This document shows, piece after piece, positions 1 to 7,122 of a DNA stretch of 52,126 bases. The notes under the pieces are model-generated. The model saw only the letters and a program-made list of their open reading frames with translations, had not been told where the DNA came from and did no database searches. Every line of letters begins with the position of its first letter. Position 1 is the stretch's first letter. Made by a program: the position numbers and the translations under genes. The stretch comes from Desulfuromonas sp. (GTDB taxonomy: Bacteria; Desulfobacterota; Desulfuromonadia; Desulfuromonadales; Geothermobacteraceae), in contig PKUA01000056.1 of the NCBI GenBank assembly GCA_002868905.1, forward strand, positions 1-52,126, read 5' to 3'.

Positions 1-40
1 GAAAAAACCTTCTTCGAAACCTCTACAAAGCAATATCTGG

Positions 41-83
41 CCCCACAGTCCACTACCTCCGGACTGTGGGGTTTTTTCTTTTT
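41..83 (+). terminator. Strong intrinsic terminator at window start
   Basis: An 11-bp perfect stem (CCCCACAGTCC at 41-51 with GGACTGTGGGG at 61-71) with a 9-nt loop is followed by a T-rich tract at 72-83. It must end a gene or RNA lying before the window. A related CCACAGT/ACTGTGG terminator occurs at 35390-35422. Confidence 0.85.
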
Positions 84-722
84 GCGTTTTCAACTGTCGA
101 AATCGATGCCTCGACGCGCCCCTTGGGGTTTGGTGGCCGGTGAGGGCAGGGCGGGTCTACGAGCACCTCCACTCTGGCCCAGGTTGCCCACCTGTCGACC
201 ATTCGCCGCAGCCCCTGGCTACCCCCATCCCGGACCTCCCTAGTTCACTCCGGGCAAACTGGAGTCCTGCATCGCTGGGTCAAAATGGTTCGGAAGTTTG
301 GTGGGCAGTTCGGAAAGGGGTCGGCATATCGATTGCGCAACTCGTTGGTTTATATCAAGAAGGCATCATAGGAGGTCGGATTTATGCCCTCCAGGTTCGG
401 AGAAGGTTTGTTCGCCAAGGTTCGGTTGCGAACTAGGATAGGAAAAAAATATTTAATAACAGTCACCTAGGTCGACAGAGTTGAGGCAATGTGTTGTTCG
501 CTGGCTCCTGCATTCATACGTTCGAATACTAGCACCCCAGCCCAATAATTCAGCGAATCATGTGATAGCGTGGCCCGCAATGTCGTCACCATGCCATTGA
601 GATTTCCGACAACCTGACCCGATGGCATATTGAGACAATATATAATGCTTCAATACATTACGTTAATGATGTAGTCTCGTGTGATTGATCGACTTAAAAA
701 TGCACTATCCACAGGGGGACTT
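84..722. other. Intergenic stretch without a recognisable gene
   Basis: No convincing gene is seen here. A 98-codon open frame at 140-436 on the plus strand has no ribosome site, odd composition and no recognisable motif, so it is not called. A TATAAT hexamer lies at 641-646 upstream of the CheY-PilZ gene, but no clear -35 box is visible at the right distance. Confidence 0.5.
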
Positions 723-1493
723 ATGAGCCAGCGACCTACTGTCGTCATTGCCGAATCGGACGAGAACTTTTTAGTCTACCTTTCGACTCTGTTGGGACGG
801 ATGAATTTTGAGGTGATACCCTGCAATGATTGCCATGAGTCTTATGACCTCGCAAAAGTTGTAAAACCAAACCTGTTGTTTCATGAAGAAACAAAAAATA
901 ATCCTATCGGACTTGAGGTCGTTAGAAGAATAAGGGCAGACAAGGAACTAAATGGGATTCCGATCGTAATGATCGGTGGTCAGGATTCTGATATCGAAGC
1001 ATGTTTCGCTGCCGGTTGCAGCGATTTTTTAACGAAACCGCTTGGGCTTACTTTTTTACACCTCGCAGTTCAGAAATGTTTCCCAGACCGACAAAATATG
1101 CGCAAGCATCTGCGTGCCCCATTTAATAAGAAAATCACCTATGAGTGCCAGGGTAAGACAGAACAGTGCTTTGCCGTAACTTTGTCGGAGGGTGGGGTCT
1201 ATGTGAGGACCAGAAAACCCCTCCCGGTTGGAACCAAGCTCAAGTTGAAAATTCCACTCGAGTCTGAGGCCGAGATATGTTTGTTCGGTACCGTCATTTA
1301 TCAAAAGGGACTCTCAAGAGGACGGTTCCTTATACCCCCTGGCATGGCAGTACGATTCTGCGAAGACGAGAGTGAAAGCAACGCCATGAAATCAGTGAAG
1401 AATGCTGTTTGCAACCTCCTGATTGGTGATATTTTCGAAGAACAGGAACACCTTTCTATCACATTTGAAAATGATGGCCCGAAAGATCATTGA
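723..1493 (+). CDS. Degenerate response-regulator receiver fused to PilZ domain
   Basis: A 256-residue two-domain protein. Residues about 5-120 align with a CheY-like receiver and residues about 123-235 with a PilZ domain, a c-di-GMP binding fold. The PilZ part has the RxxxR signature (R127, R131) and a TLSEGG version of the D/NxSxxG motif. In the receiver, the usual phospho-acceptor Asp is Glu (E55), the acidic pair is partly lost (E11, S12) and the conserved Thr/Ser is Gly (G85), while the conserved Lys (K105 in FLTKP) remains. It is therefore probably not switched by ordinary phosphorylation. The start at ATG 723 is chosen because AGGGGGA sits just upstream; a GTG at 681 in the same frame lacks a site. 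A terminator follows at 1561. The likely role is an adaptor in surface or motility control, which is an inference. Confidence 0.85.
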   Translation: MSQRPTVVIAESDENFLVYLSTLLGRMNFEVIPCNDCHESYDLAKVVKPNLLFHEETKNNPIGLEVVRRIRADKELNGIPIVMIGGQDSDIEACFAAGCSDFLTKPLGLTFLHLAVQKCFPDRQNMRKHLRAPFNKKITYECQGKTEQCFAVTLSEGGVYVRTRKPLPVGTKLKLKIPLESEAEICLFGTVIYQKGLSRGRFLIPPGMAVRFCEDESESNAMKSVKNAVCNLLIGDIFEEQEHLSITFENDGPKDH

Positions 1494-1560
1494 ATAAATT
1501 CAGGCAGCAATCTTGATCTGTCTGGTTATAGAATCCAGTCACACCAGCCAATTGTTTCAG

Positions 1561-1596
1561 CGGGATACGCATATCGCGTAGCCCGTTTTTGTTTTT
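1561..1596 (+). terminator. Intrinsic terminator after the CheY-PilZ gene
   Basis: A hairpin CGGG-AT-ACGC / GCGT-AG-CCCG with an ATATC loop (1561-1585) is followed by TTTTTGTTTTT. It fits as the end of the receiver-PilZ transcript. Confidence 0.75.
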
Positions 1597-1989
1597 GGGG
1601 ATTGGCATAGGATTGGGAGTCCCTTATGCCGAAGCAGGGAAGGGGAGCCTGTATGTCAGCCTTTCAGACATACACTTAAAAACGTTCATATCCAGGTTTG
1701 ACCCGATGCGTTTTTATCGGTTCATCGAGGATTTTTGAAGTTCTTAGGCGATTCAATGCCTTGTGCTATGATTCGCCGGATCATTGACTGTTTCAGGTTC
1801 TGACCTGACCCAGTGGGTAGGCGTCGAAAAAGAAGTGTAAGTGCTTGTTCTGGATGTGCTTACAGAAAATGTGAGTCGCACCCATAGGTTCGGCGGTCAT
1901 TTTTTGTGAGCTCAGGCACGGCAATGACTTGCGCTTATATTCGTCGGATCATTCAACGGTTCAGATCCTAATAAACAAATCCGGTAGGT
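1597..1989. other. Intergenic stretch containing a 50-bp imperfect repeat
   Basis: No gene is supported between the terminator and the epimerase. The stretch holds two imperfect copies of a 50-bp sequence (1754-1803 and 1922-1971), listed separately. An unstarted open frame near 1583-1740 begins with a hydrophobic signal-like run but has no ribosome site or usual start codon. Confidence 0.5.
1754..1971. repeat. Pair of imperfect 50-bp direct repeats
   Basis: The copies at 1754-1803 and 1922-1971 share about 37 of 50 positions, with an identical CGGATCATT core, and are 168 bp apart. The second copy lies directly before the epimerase start, so the repeat could be a duplicated control region. 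No known motif was recognised. Confidence 0.5.
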
Positions 1990-3009
1990 GTGCTTCAATT
2001 GAGCGGAAAACGAATTTTCATTACGGGTATAGCAGGTTTTTTAGGGAGTCATGTTGCGGACAGGTGTCTGGCTGAAGGGTACAGGGTTTCGGGATGTGAT
2101 AACCTGTCCGGCGGCTACCTTGACAATGTTCCGAGTGGCGCTGTGTTTCATCAAATCGACTGCAATGATTTTGCGCCACTTGCCGCTTTGATGAAAGACG
2201 TCGATATTGTCTACCATTGCGCTGCCACAGCCTATGAAGGCCTCTCCGTATTCAGCCCGCATCTGGTCACCCGGAACGTTGTAACGGCGACCAGTGGTGT
2301 TGTTTCCGCAGCAGCGGCCGGAGGAGTCAAGCGCTTCGTTCTCTGTTCGTCCATGGCCAGGTACGGCACAAATGAGGTTCCGTTTACCGAGGATATGGTT
2401 CCGGCTCCCCAGGATCCCTACGGCATCGCCAAATGGTGTGCGGAACGGCTCCTTGCCAATATTGCCGAAACCCACGGTATGGAATGGGTGGTGGCAGTTC
2501 CTCACAATATCATCGGGCCTCGGCAGCGGTACGACGATCCTTATCGCAACGTGGCCGCTATTTTCATCAACCTGATGTTGCAAGGACGTCAACCCTGTAT
2601 ATACGGGGACGGCAATCAGAAGCGCTGTTTCAGTTACGTCTCTGATGTGGTGGATCCGCTCCTGCTTATGGCTACAGATGACCGCTGTGTCCAGGAGGTC
2701 ATCAATATCGGTCCCGACGATGAGTTTGTCAGCATTAACGAGTTAGCCGCCATGATCGCCCGGATCCTCGATTTCGATCTGCAACCGAACCGGATCGATA
2801 GCCGCCCCCAGGAGGTTTTCTTTGCCAACTGCTGTGCCGACAAGGCGCGGCGGCTGCTTGATTACCGGCCGAAGGTGAAACTCGAAGAGGGATTGGCCGT
2901 GATGATTGACTGGATAAAATCTCGCGGGCCTCGCCCTTTTTTACACAATGTGGAGTTGGAAATAGATGGACCCCTCGCACCGAAAACCTGGTCGAAGAAG
3001 ATTCTGTGA
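1990..3009 (+). CDS. NAD-dependent epimerase/dehydratase (extended SDR)
   Basis: A 339-residue sugar-nucleotide epimerase/dehydratase of the GalE-like extended short-chain dehydrogenase family. The N-terminal Rossmann motif TGIAGFLGS gives the G-x-x-G-x-x-G spacing (G13, G16, G19), and the catalytic pair is Y144/K148 in YGIAK, with Ser 120/121 upstream. The fold length is normal for the family. The exact substrate cannot be read from sequence; UDP-hexoses are typical. The start is uncertain: GTG 1990 has almost no room for a ribosome site, whereas TTG 1999 has GGTAGG well placed and would remove three residues. The next gene starts 14 bp after the stop, which suggests co-transcription and a shared role in glycan or nucleotide-sugar metabolism. 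Confidence 0.88.
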   Translation: MLQLSGKRIFITGIAGFLGSHVADRCLAEGYRVSGCDNLSGGYLDNVPSGAVFHQIDCNDFAPLAALMKDVDIVYHCAATAYEGLSVFSPHLVTRNVVTATSGVVSAAAAGGVKRFVLCSSMARYGTNEVPFTEDMVPAPQDPYGIAKWCAERLLANIAETHGMEWVVAVPHNIIGPRQRYDDPYRNVAAIFINLMLQGRQPCIYGDGNQKRCFSYVSDVVDPLLLMATDDRCVQEVINIGPDDEFVSINELAAMIARILDFDLQPNRIDSRPQEVFFANCCADKARRLLDYRPKVKLEEGLAVMIDWIKSRGPRPFLHNVELEIDGPLAPKTWSKKIL

Positions 3010-3023
3010 TGAGGAGGCTGTTG

Positions 3024-4469
3024 ATGGGACAGCCTCCTGGGCCGCTCCATAACAAAACGGATGGCGGGGGGTTCACGCAACAGGCCGCCACTCTTTTGGC
3101 AGAGGCTACGGCTTTGGAGGGATCGCTGCATCTGCCCGGAGTGCGCGATGACTATCGATCTCGACTGGAGCATGTTGTTCTGTTGGCCACTAGGAGTCTT
3201 TCGGACATTACAGATCGTAGCGAGAGTTCAGCTGTTCAAGGGCAGATTTCCGATCGTTTGAGAACGAATAGCCATAGCTATTTGTCGAAAAGGATCGGAA
3301 ATATGAACCGATCAGATGATTTCGTAGCAGATTCATGTAAAGTCCGACAGGCTCCTGAGGCGGTGGGCAACGCGGTGGAAGGCCGAGAGGTTGCGTTGCT
3401 CCAATGGGTGCTGGTCAGGGCTCAGGGGGCCCGGGCAGAGGATGCGCGCTATGGTGCCGGGCAGCTCTCGCGCGGATCCCAGCGGGCGCCCACATTGGCA
3501 GATTGCGAAGACGGCTGGCAGCGAGTCGAGCAGATCGTTTGCACCGCAGAAGAGGCGGCACTGGAAACCGCCCGATTTGCCCGGGCACTTAATACGGCCA
3601 AAGCGAGAGAGATAGCCCACAAAGCGGAAGCTGCCGGCAAAGCCGCCAGGAAAATCGTCACAGAGCGGAACCGCGCTTACACTTTCCATGCTGATCCCGG
3701 CTTTTCGTTTGGCGAAGGGTGGTACCTGTCCGCTGCGGCGTTTTTTGCCGGCCTTTTCATCCAGATCAGACCCGGCGCTGTTCAGGAATTTCAGGCCAAA
3801 CGGTTTCTGCACGATGCCGGTCTGGAAGGATCCCTTCGCCCCTATCGACCTCGTCCGGCGAGTCCCAAGCATCTGACTCATATCATCGCCGAGGCTTTTC
3901 ACGCCGACGCACCCGGAGCGCAGCGTACTCTTCGCACAGCGTTCCTGGGAGACGAATCACCATCGGCTTCCTTACGATCATGGATCGATGGCAAAGTGGG
4001 AGAGAATCCAGAACAGAAGGTGCTGCTTTGGGTGCGAACGGGGGACCACGATGTCGGGCGCAATACCTGTTTCGATGAGTTGCGTCAGCTTTCTGAACTG
4101 GTATTGAATGCCGGGCTCACTCCCATCTTTTTCGGCGATGCTGTTTCTGCAGACCTTGTTCCGACAAAGGGGGTAGACCTGACCCTTTGCTGGAAAGAGC
4201 CCCTCTTCCAGGGACCGGACATGCGACGAGCTCAACTGCAACTCTTTGAAGAGTTGAAATCCAGCCACGGCTTGGTGGGCCAGATTGGCGTTACCACTGC
4301 CGGCATGGACGGACCGGCGCTTATGGGATTGCCCACCCTCTATCTCACACAGGATTGCAACGTCCGACTGGGTCGGTGGGTGGGAGCCGTTCCGGGATAT
4401 CAAGAGGTCGTGCAGGCTCCAGGCTATTTCGAAATTATTCGCAACACCCTGCATCACTGGCAGCACTGA
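3024..4469 (+). CDS. Uncharacterised protein with possible glycosyltransferase-like C-terminus
   Basis: A 481-residue protein I do not recognise. Residues 1-215 look mainly helical and rich in Ala, Arg and Glu. A hydrophobic stretch sits near 233-248 (WYLSAAAFFAGLFIQI). Residues about 330-480 look like an alpha/beta domain: a strand VLLWVRTG at 333-340, then DVGRN, a second strand TPIFFGD, and GMDGPALMGLPTLYL at 427-441, a pattern resembling the nucleotide-sugar half of GT-B-type or fucosyltransferase-like enzymes. That resemblance is weak. The start at ATG 3024 has GAGGAGG six bases upstream; GTG 3006, ATG 3009 and ATG 3303 are alternatives in frame. It follows the epimerase by 14 bp, so the pair may modify a surface glycan or glycoprotein. 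Confidence 0.7.
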   Translation: MGQPPGPLHNKTDGGGFTQQAATLLAEATALEGSLHLPGVRDDYRSRLEHVVLLATRSLSDITDRSESSAVQGQISDRLRTNSHSYLSKRIGNMNRSDDFVADSCKVRQAPEAVGNAVEGREVALLQWVLVRAQGARAEDARYGAGQLSRGSQRAPTLADCEDGWQRVEQIVCTAEEAALETARFARALNTAKAREIAHKAEAAGKAARKIVTERNRAYTFHADPGFSFGEGWYLSAAAFFAGLFIQIRPGAVQEFQAKRFLHDAGLEGSLRPYRPRPASPKHLTHIIAEAFHADAPGAQRTLRTAFLGDESPSASLRSWIDGKVGENPEQKVLLWVRTGDHDVGRNTCFDELRQLSELVLNAGLTPIFFGDAVSADLVPTKGVDLTLCWKEPLFQGPDMRRAQLQLFEELKSSHGLVGQIGVTTAGMDGPALMGLPTLYLTQDCNVRLGRWVGAVPGYQEVVQAPGYFEIIRNTLHHWQH

Positions 4470-4655
4470 CCCTGGTGGATTGTTCGGCTGCCCGGAACAG
4501 GCCGGGCTGCTGATGGAGGTTTCCGCCATGGATGTCGCCACCCACTGAGACCCGTACAAGAATCTTTGTCCCACACCTGATGTAGCTTGACGGCACACAT
4601 ATGTAATTCGGACATCGCTCTACAATGCGAGAGGGTAAGCAAGGGACTCTCTTCT

Positions 4656-4683
4656 TTGACCTCGACTGCTGAACGCGTATAAT
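4656..4683 (+). promoter_or_regulatory. Sigma-70 type promoter for the SLC13 gene
   Basis: TTGACC at 4656-4661 and TATAAT at 4678-4683 are separated by 16 bp. Transcription would start near 4690, leaving a leader of roughly 38 nt before ATG 4728. Confidence 0.7.
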
Positions 4684-4727
4684 TAAAAATCTTATATCTG
4701 CAGGTCTCATGGAATTGTTTTTGAATT

Positions 4728-6503
4728 ATGACAACTGACCAAACCATCCTCTTTAGCCTGATTGTCCTGATTTTTGTTTTTCTCATATGGGGCAAGCTTC
4801 GTTACGATGTGACCTCATTTGCGGCACTTGTTTTGGCATCTCTGGCCGGTGTCATCCCCAAAGACAAGATTTTCTCAGGATTCGGACATCCGGCTGTCAT
4901 CATCATAGCCTTGGTCCTGATTGTTAGTCGCGGTCTTTCTCGATCTGGTGCCATCGAAATGCTGGCGAGCAAGCTTGTCGATTCGTCGCGCAGTTTAACG
5001 AAACATATCGGAATCATGGCATTTGTTTCCGCAGCGCTGTCTAGCATTATGAATAACGTTGCCGCGCTAGCACTGTTGATGCCTGTTGACATGCAGGCTG
5101 CCCAGCGGGCCAAGCGGAGCCCGGCACTAACGCTGATGCCACTTTCATTTGCCTCAATCCTTGGTGGCATGGTCACTCTGATCGGTACGCCGCCGAACAT
5201 TGTTATCGCCACGTTTCGCGAGAGCGCTCTTGGCGAACCATACGGCATGTTCTCTTTTGCCCCGGTAGGATTGGTGGTAGCGATTGTCGGGGTTTTGTTT
5301 GTCTCTTTTATAGGCTGGCGGCTGATTCCAGTCGAACGCGGCAAGCACGATACTCTTCTGGAGCTTGGCGATTTGCAGGACTACATATCAAATGCCAAGG
5401 TCCCGGAAGCCTCCAATGCCGTGGGGACGATGCTCAAGAATCTCGAACCTTTTGCCGAGGAGAGTGATGTCAATATTCTCGGGCTGGTACGGCGCGGCAA
5501 GCGCCTCCCCGGCTCCGCCCGAGGAGAGACCCTGCGGAAGAATGATTTGGTGGTGCTTGAAGGGCGCCCTGATGCCATAGACCAGTTTGTCGCTTCCGCA
5601 GACTTAAAGCACCTTGGTACAGACAAGCATGAAGGTGTCCTCGCCACTGCGGTGTCCCTGGTGGAGGTGGTTGTTCCGGAAGGAGCGATGATCGTAGGTC
5701 GTACGGCAATGGGTGTCCGATTGCTTTCCCGTCGCAATGTGACCCTGCTTGGCATCTCGCGTAAGGGACGGAGAATCCGTGAACAAGTACGCAAGGCCCC
5801 AATTAAGGCTGGGGACATTTTGCTGTTGCTTGGCCCCGAGGAGCAACTTCCGGATGTGGTTGACTGGCTTGGTTGTCTTTCACTGGCCGAACGTGGATAC
5901 GAAGTTCCCCAGCGGGGAAAAGCCTGGGCGGCGGTGGCAATTTTCGCCGCCTCTATCATTGCAGCCAGCACTGGTTTGATCTACCTGCCAATGGCGTTAG
6001 CTGCTGTGGTCGTTGCCTATGTCCTGCTTCGCATTGTCCCATTATCACAAATCTATGACTCTGTAGAGTGGCCAGTTATTGTCCTTCTTGGCTCAATGAT
6101 CCCGATCGGAGCCGCCCTGGAGAAGAGTGGAGGCACTACTCTGGTGGCCAATGCAATTGTTGATTGGACGGCTGGCTGGCCGACCGTCGCAGTTCTTACC
6201 GTTCTGATGTTTGTCACTATGACCCTTTCGGATGTGTTGAATAATGTAGCAACGGCGCTGATCGCAGCACCCATCGGCATAGATATCGCGACTCGGCTCA
6301 ATGCCAACCCTGATTCATTCCTGATGGCGGTCGCCGTCGCTGCATCCTGTGCATTCCTGACTCCCATTGGGCATAAGAACAACACCATCGTTATGGGTCC
6401 AGGTGGCTACAAATTTGGCGATTACTGGCGCATGGGACTACCGCTGGAGATCCTTGTGGTGCTAGTTGGTATCCCGATGATTCTTTTAGTCTGGCCTCTT
6501 TGA
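4728..6503 (+). CDS. SLC13-family permease with two RCK-C (TrkA-C) domains
   Basis: A 591-residue inner-membrane transporter of the SLC13/DASS type with a cytosolic regulatory insert. The first membrane half carries SSIMNNVAAL (105-114) and LIGTPPN (151-157), the second half repeats the pattern in LSDVLNNVATA. Between the halves lie two RCK-C/TrkA-C domains, roughly residues 218-290 and 308-380, which in related proteins bind small ligands. Such proteins move anions such as sulfate or dicarboxylates with Na+ or H+; the substrate here is not determined. The neighbourhood (Kef and Mrp antiporters) points to ion homeostasis. A good promoter lies just upstream, and the gene appears monocistronic because terminator-like hairpins follow at 6650-6700. 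The ATG at 4728 has no strong ribosome site. Confidence 0.9.
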   Translation: MTTDQTILFSLIVLIFVFLIWGKLRYDVTSFAALVLASLAGVIPKDKIFSGFGHPAVIIIALVLIVSRGLSRSGAIEMLASKLVDSSRSLTKHIGIMAFVSAALSSIMNNVAALALLMPVDMQAAQRAKRSPALTLMPLSFASILGGMVTLIGTPPNIVIATFRESALGEPYGMFSFAPVGLVVAIVGVLFVSFIGWRLIPVERGKHDTLLELGDLQDYISNAKVPEASNAVGTMLKNLEPFAEESDVNILGLVRRGKRLPGSARGETLRKNDLVVLEGRPDAIDQFVASADLKHLGTDKHEGVLATAVSLVEVVVPEGAMIVGRTAMGVRLLSRRNVTLLGISRKGRRIREQVRKAPIKAGDILLLLGPEEQLPDVVDWLGCLSLAERGYEVPQRGKAWAAVAIFAASIIAASTGLIYLPMALAAVVVAYVLLRIVPLSQIYDSVEWPVIVLLGSMIPIGAALEKSGGTTLVANAIVDWTAGWPTVAVLTVLMFVTMTLSDVLNNVATALIAAPIGIDIATRLNANPDSFLMAVAVAASCAFLTPIGHKNNTIVMGPGGYKFGDYWRMGLPLEILVVLVGIPMILLVWPL

Positions 6504-6542
6504 AATGAACGAAAACAGGAATTTTTTGATAATTTACGGATT

Positions 6543-6753
6543 TCGAGAGGAAAAGCGGCCTGTTATTGATAGAGACATTTGGAAGTTGTGGACAACCCAG
6601 AAAAAGCTGTTACAAATTTATCAAGCACTCTGTTCCATGATCCTCTCATGGGGCAGGGAGAATTGCCCTGCTCCACCCCTCCTTGGAGTGGGGCTTTTTT
6701 ATTTGTAACCGCTTACGAGAGGAAAATCGGGTTTTTATTGATAGTGACATTTG
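6543..6753. repeat. 39-bp imperfect direct repeat, two copies
   Basis: Copies at 6543-6581 and 6715-6753 match at 33 of 39 positions (shared CGAGAGGAAAA and TTATTGATAG blocks) and are 172 bp apart. Similarity fades upstream into a T-run in both cases. Each copy is followed by a separate terminator, at 6676-6700 and 6981-7010, as if a small transcription unit had been duplicated. Confidence 0.65.
6650..6700 (+). terminator. Two consecutive hairpins ending in T6
   Basis: A 9-bp stem GGGGCAGGG/CCCTGCTCC (6650-6674, one wobble) is followed by CCCCTCC-TT-GGA-GT-GGGG (6676-6693) and TTTTTT at 6695-6700. The second hairpin is a good intrinsic terminator, for the SLC13 transcript or for a short RNA starting within the first repeat copy. 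Confidence 0.65.
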
Positions 6754-6842
6754 AGAGGGTTTTTAATCAGCCCTGCTTGTGCTATATTGAAATCACCCCA
6801 AATCATTCATGGGGTCTCTCAAGACAGAAGGAGGAAGATGTT

Positions 6843-6893
6843 ATGCCAGTCTCTGATCCGCCTGACCGTTTAAGAGAACCTCCATCAAACTGA
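6843..6893 (+). CDS. Possible 16-residue small protein
   Basis: ATG 6843 lies eight bases after AAGGAGG, an ideal spacing, and opens a 16-codon frame rich in Pro, Asp and Arg (begins MPVSDPPDRL, ends PPSN). A second ATG at 6838 in another frame gives 11 codons but sits too close to the ribosome site. The peptide has no membrane segment. It may be a leader or small regulatory peptide, or the ribosome site may be fortuitous. Confidence 0.3.
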   Translation: MPVSDPPDRLREPPSN

Positions 6894-6980
6894 ATATCAA
6901 AAAAACATGGATTGCTGAGATCCCGTAATCCACCGAAGGTTCCCACGACGGGAACACTCAAAGATAGAAAGAAACACAGA

Positions 6981-7010
6981 AACGCCCCAGGAAACTCTGG
7001 GGCGTTTCTC
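6981..7010 (+). terminator. Strong intrinsic terminator
   Basis: A 10-bp perfect stem AACGCCCCAG / CTGGGGCGTT with a GAAACT loop (6981-7006) is followed by TCTCTATTTAT. It ends the candidate small transcript and insulates the Kef-type gene. Confidence 0.75.
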
Positions 7011-7018
7011 TATTTATC

Positions 7019-7051
7019 ACCATCAATAAGATGGCAAAATGACCCCTCCGC
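7019..7051. repeat. 33-bp dispersed repeat, copy 1
   Basis: ACCATCAATAAGATGGCAAA and the 13 bases after it recur at 35430-35462 with four differences. Both copies lie shortly downstream of an intrinsic terminator and upstream of a membrane transporter gene. Confidence 0.6.
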
Positions 7052-7122
7052 CCTTGGTGCAGATAATCAGTTAAAAATATCCGACTATAAAATTATCAGA
7101 TTATTCAATATAATCACTTTTT

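Larger units (their letters stand above)
6783..7010 (+). ncRNA. Candidate small transcript with a 16-codon reading frame
   Basis: A TATATT box (6784-6789) lies behind the second repeat copy. It is followed by a short ACCCC/GGGGT hairpin (6795-6815), an excellent ribosome site AAGGAGG (6828-6834), a short reading frame, a GTTCCC/GGGAAC hairpin (6939-6955) and a strong terminator (6981-7006). This order suggests a small RNA of about 210 nt that may be translated. No RNA family was recognised. Confidence 0.35.

Noticed and set aside
140-436. 98-codon open frame on the plus strand
   Set aside because: No ribosome site, atypical residue mix rich in Pro, Gly and Arg, and no recognisable motif. It lies in a region without other coding signals.
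1583-1740. Signal-peptide-like reading frame after the first terminator
   Set aside because: It has only TTG or no start codons, no ribosome site, and overlaps the terminator T-run. A vague similarity to 35497-35540 is probably chance.
4491-4514. GCCCGG/CCGGGC hairpin after the 481-residue protein
   Set aside because: The stem is good, but no T-run follows, so it was not called a terminator.
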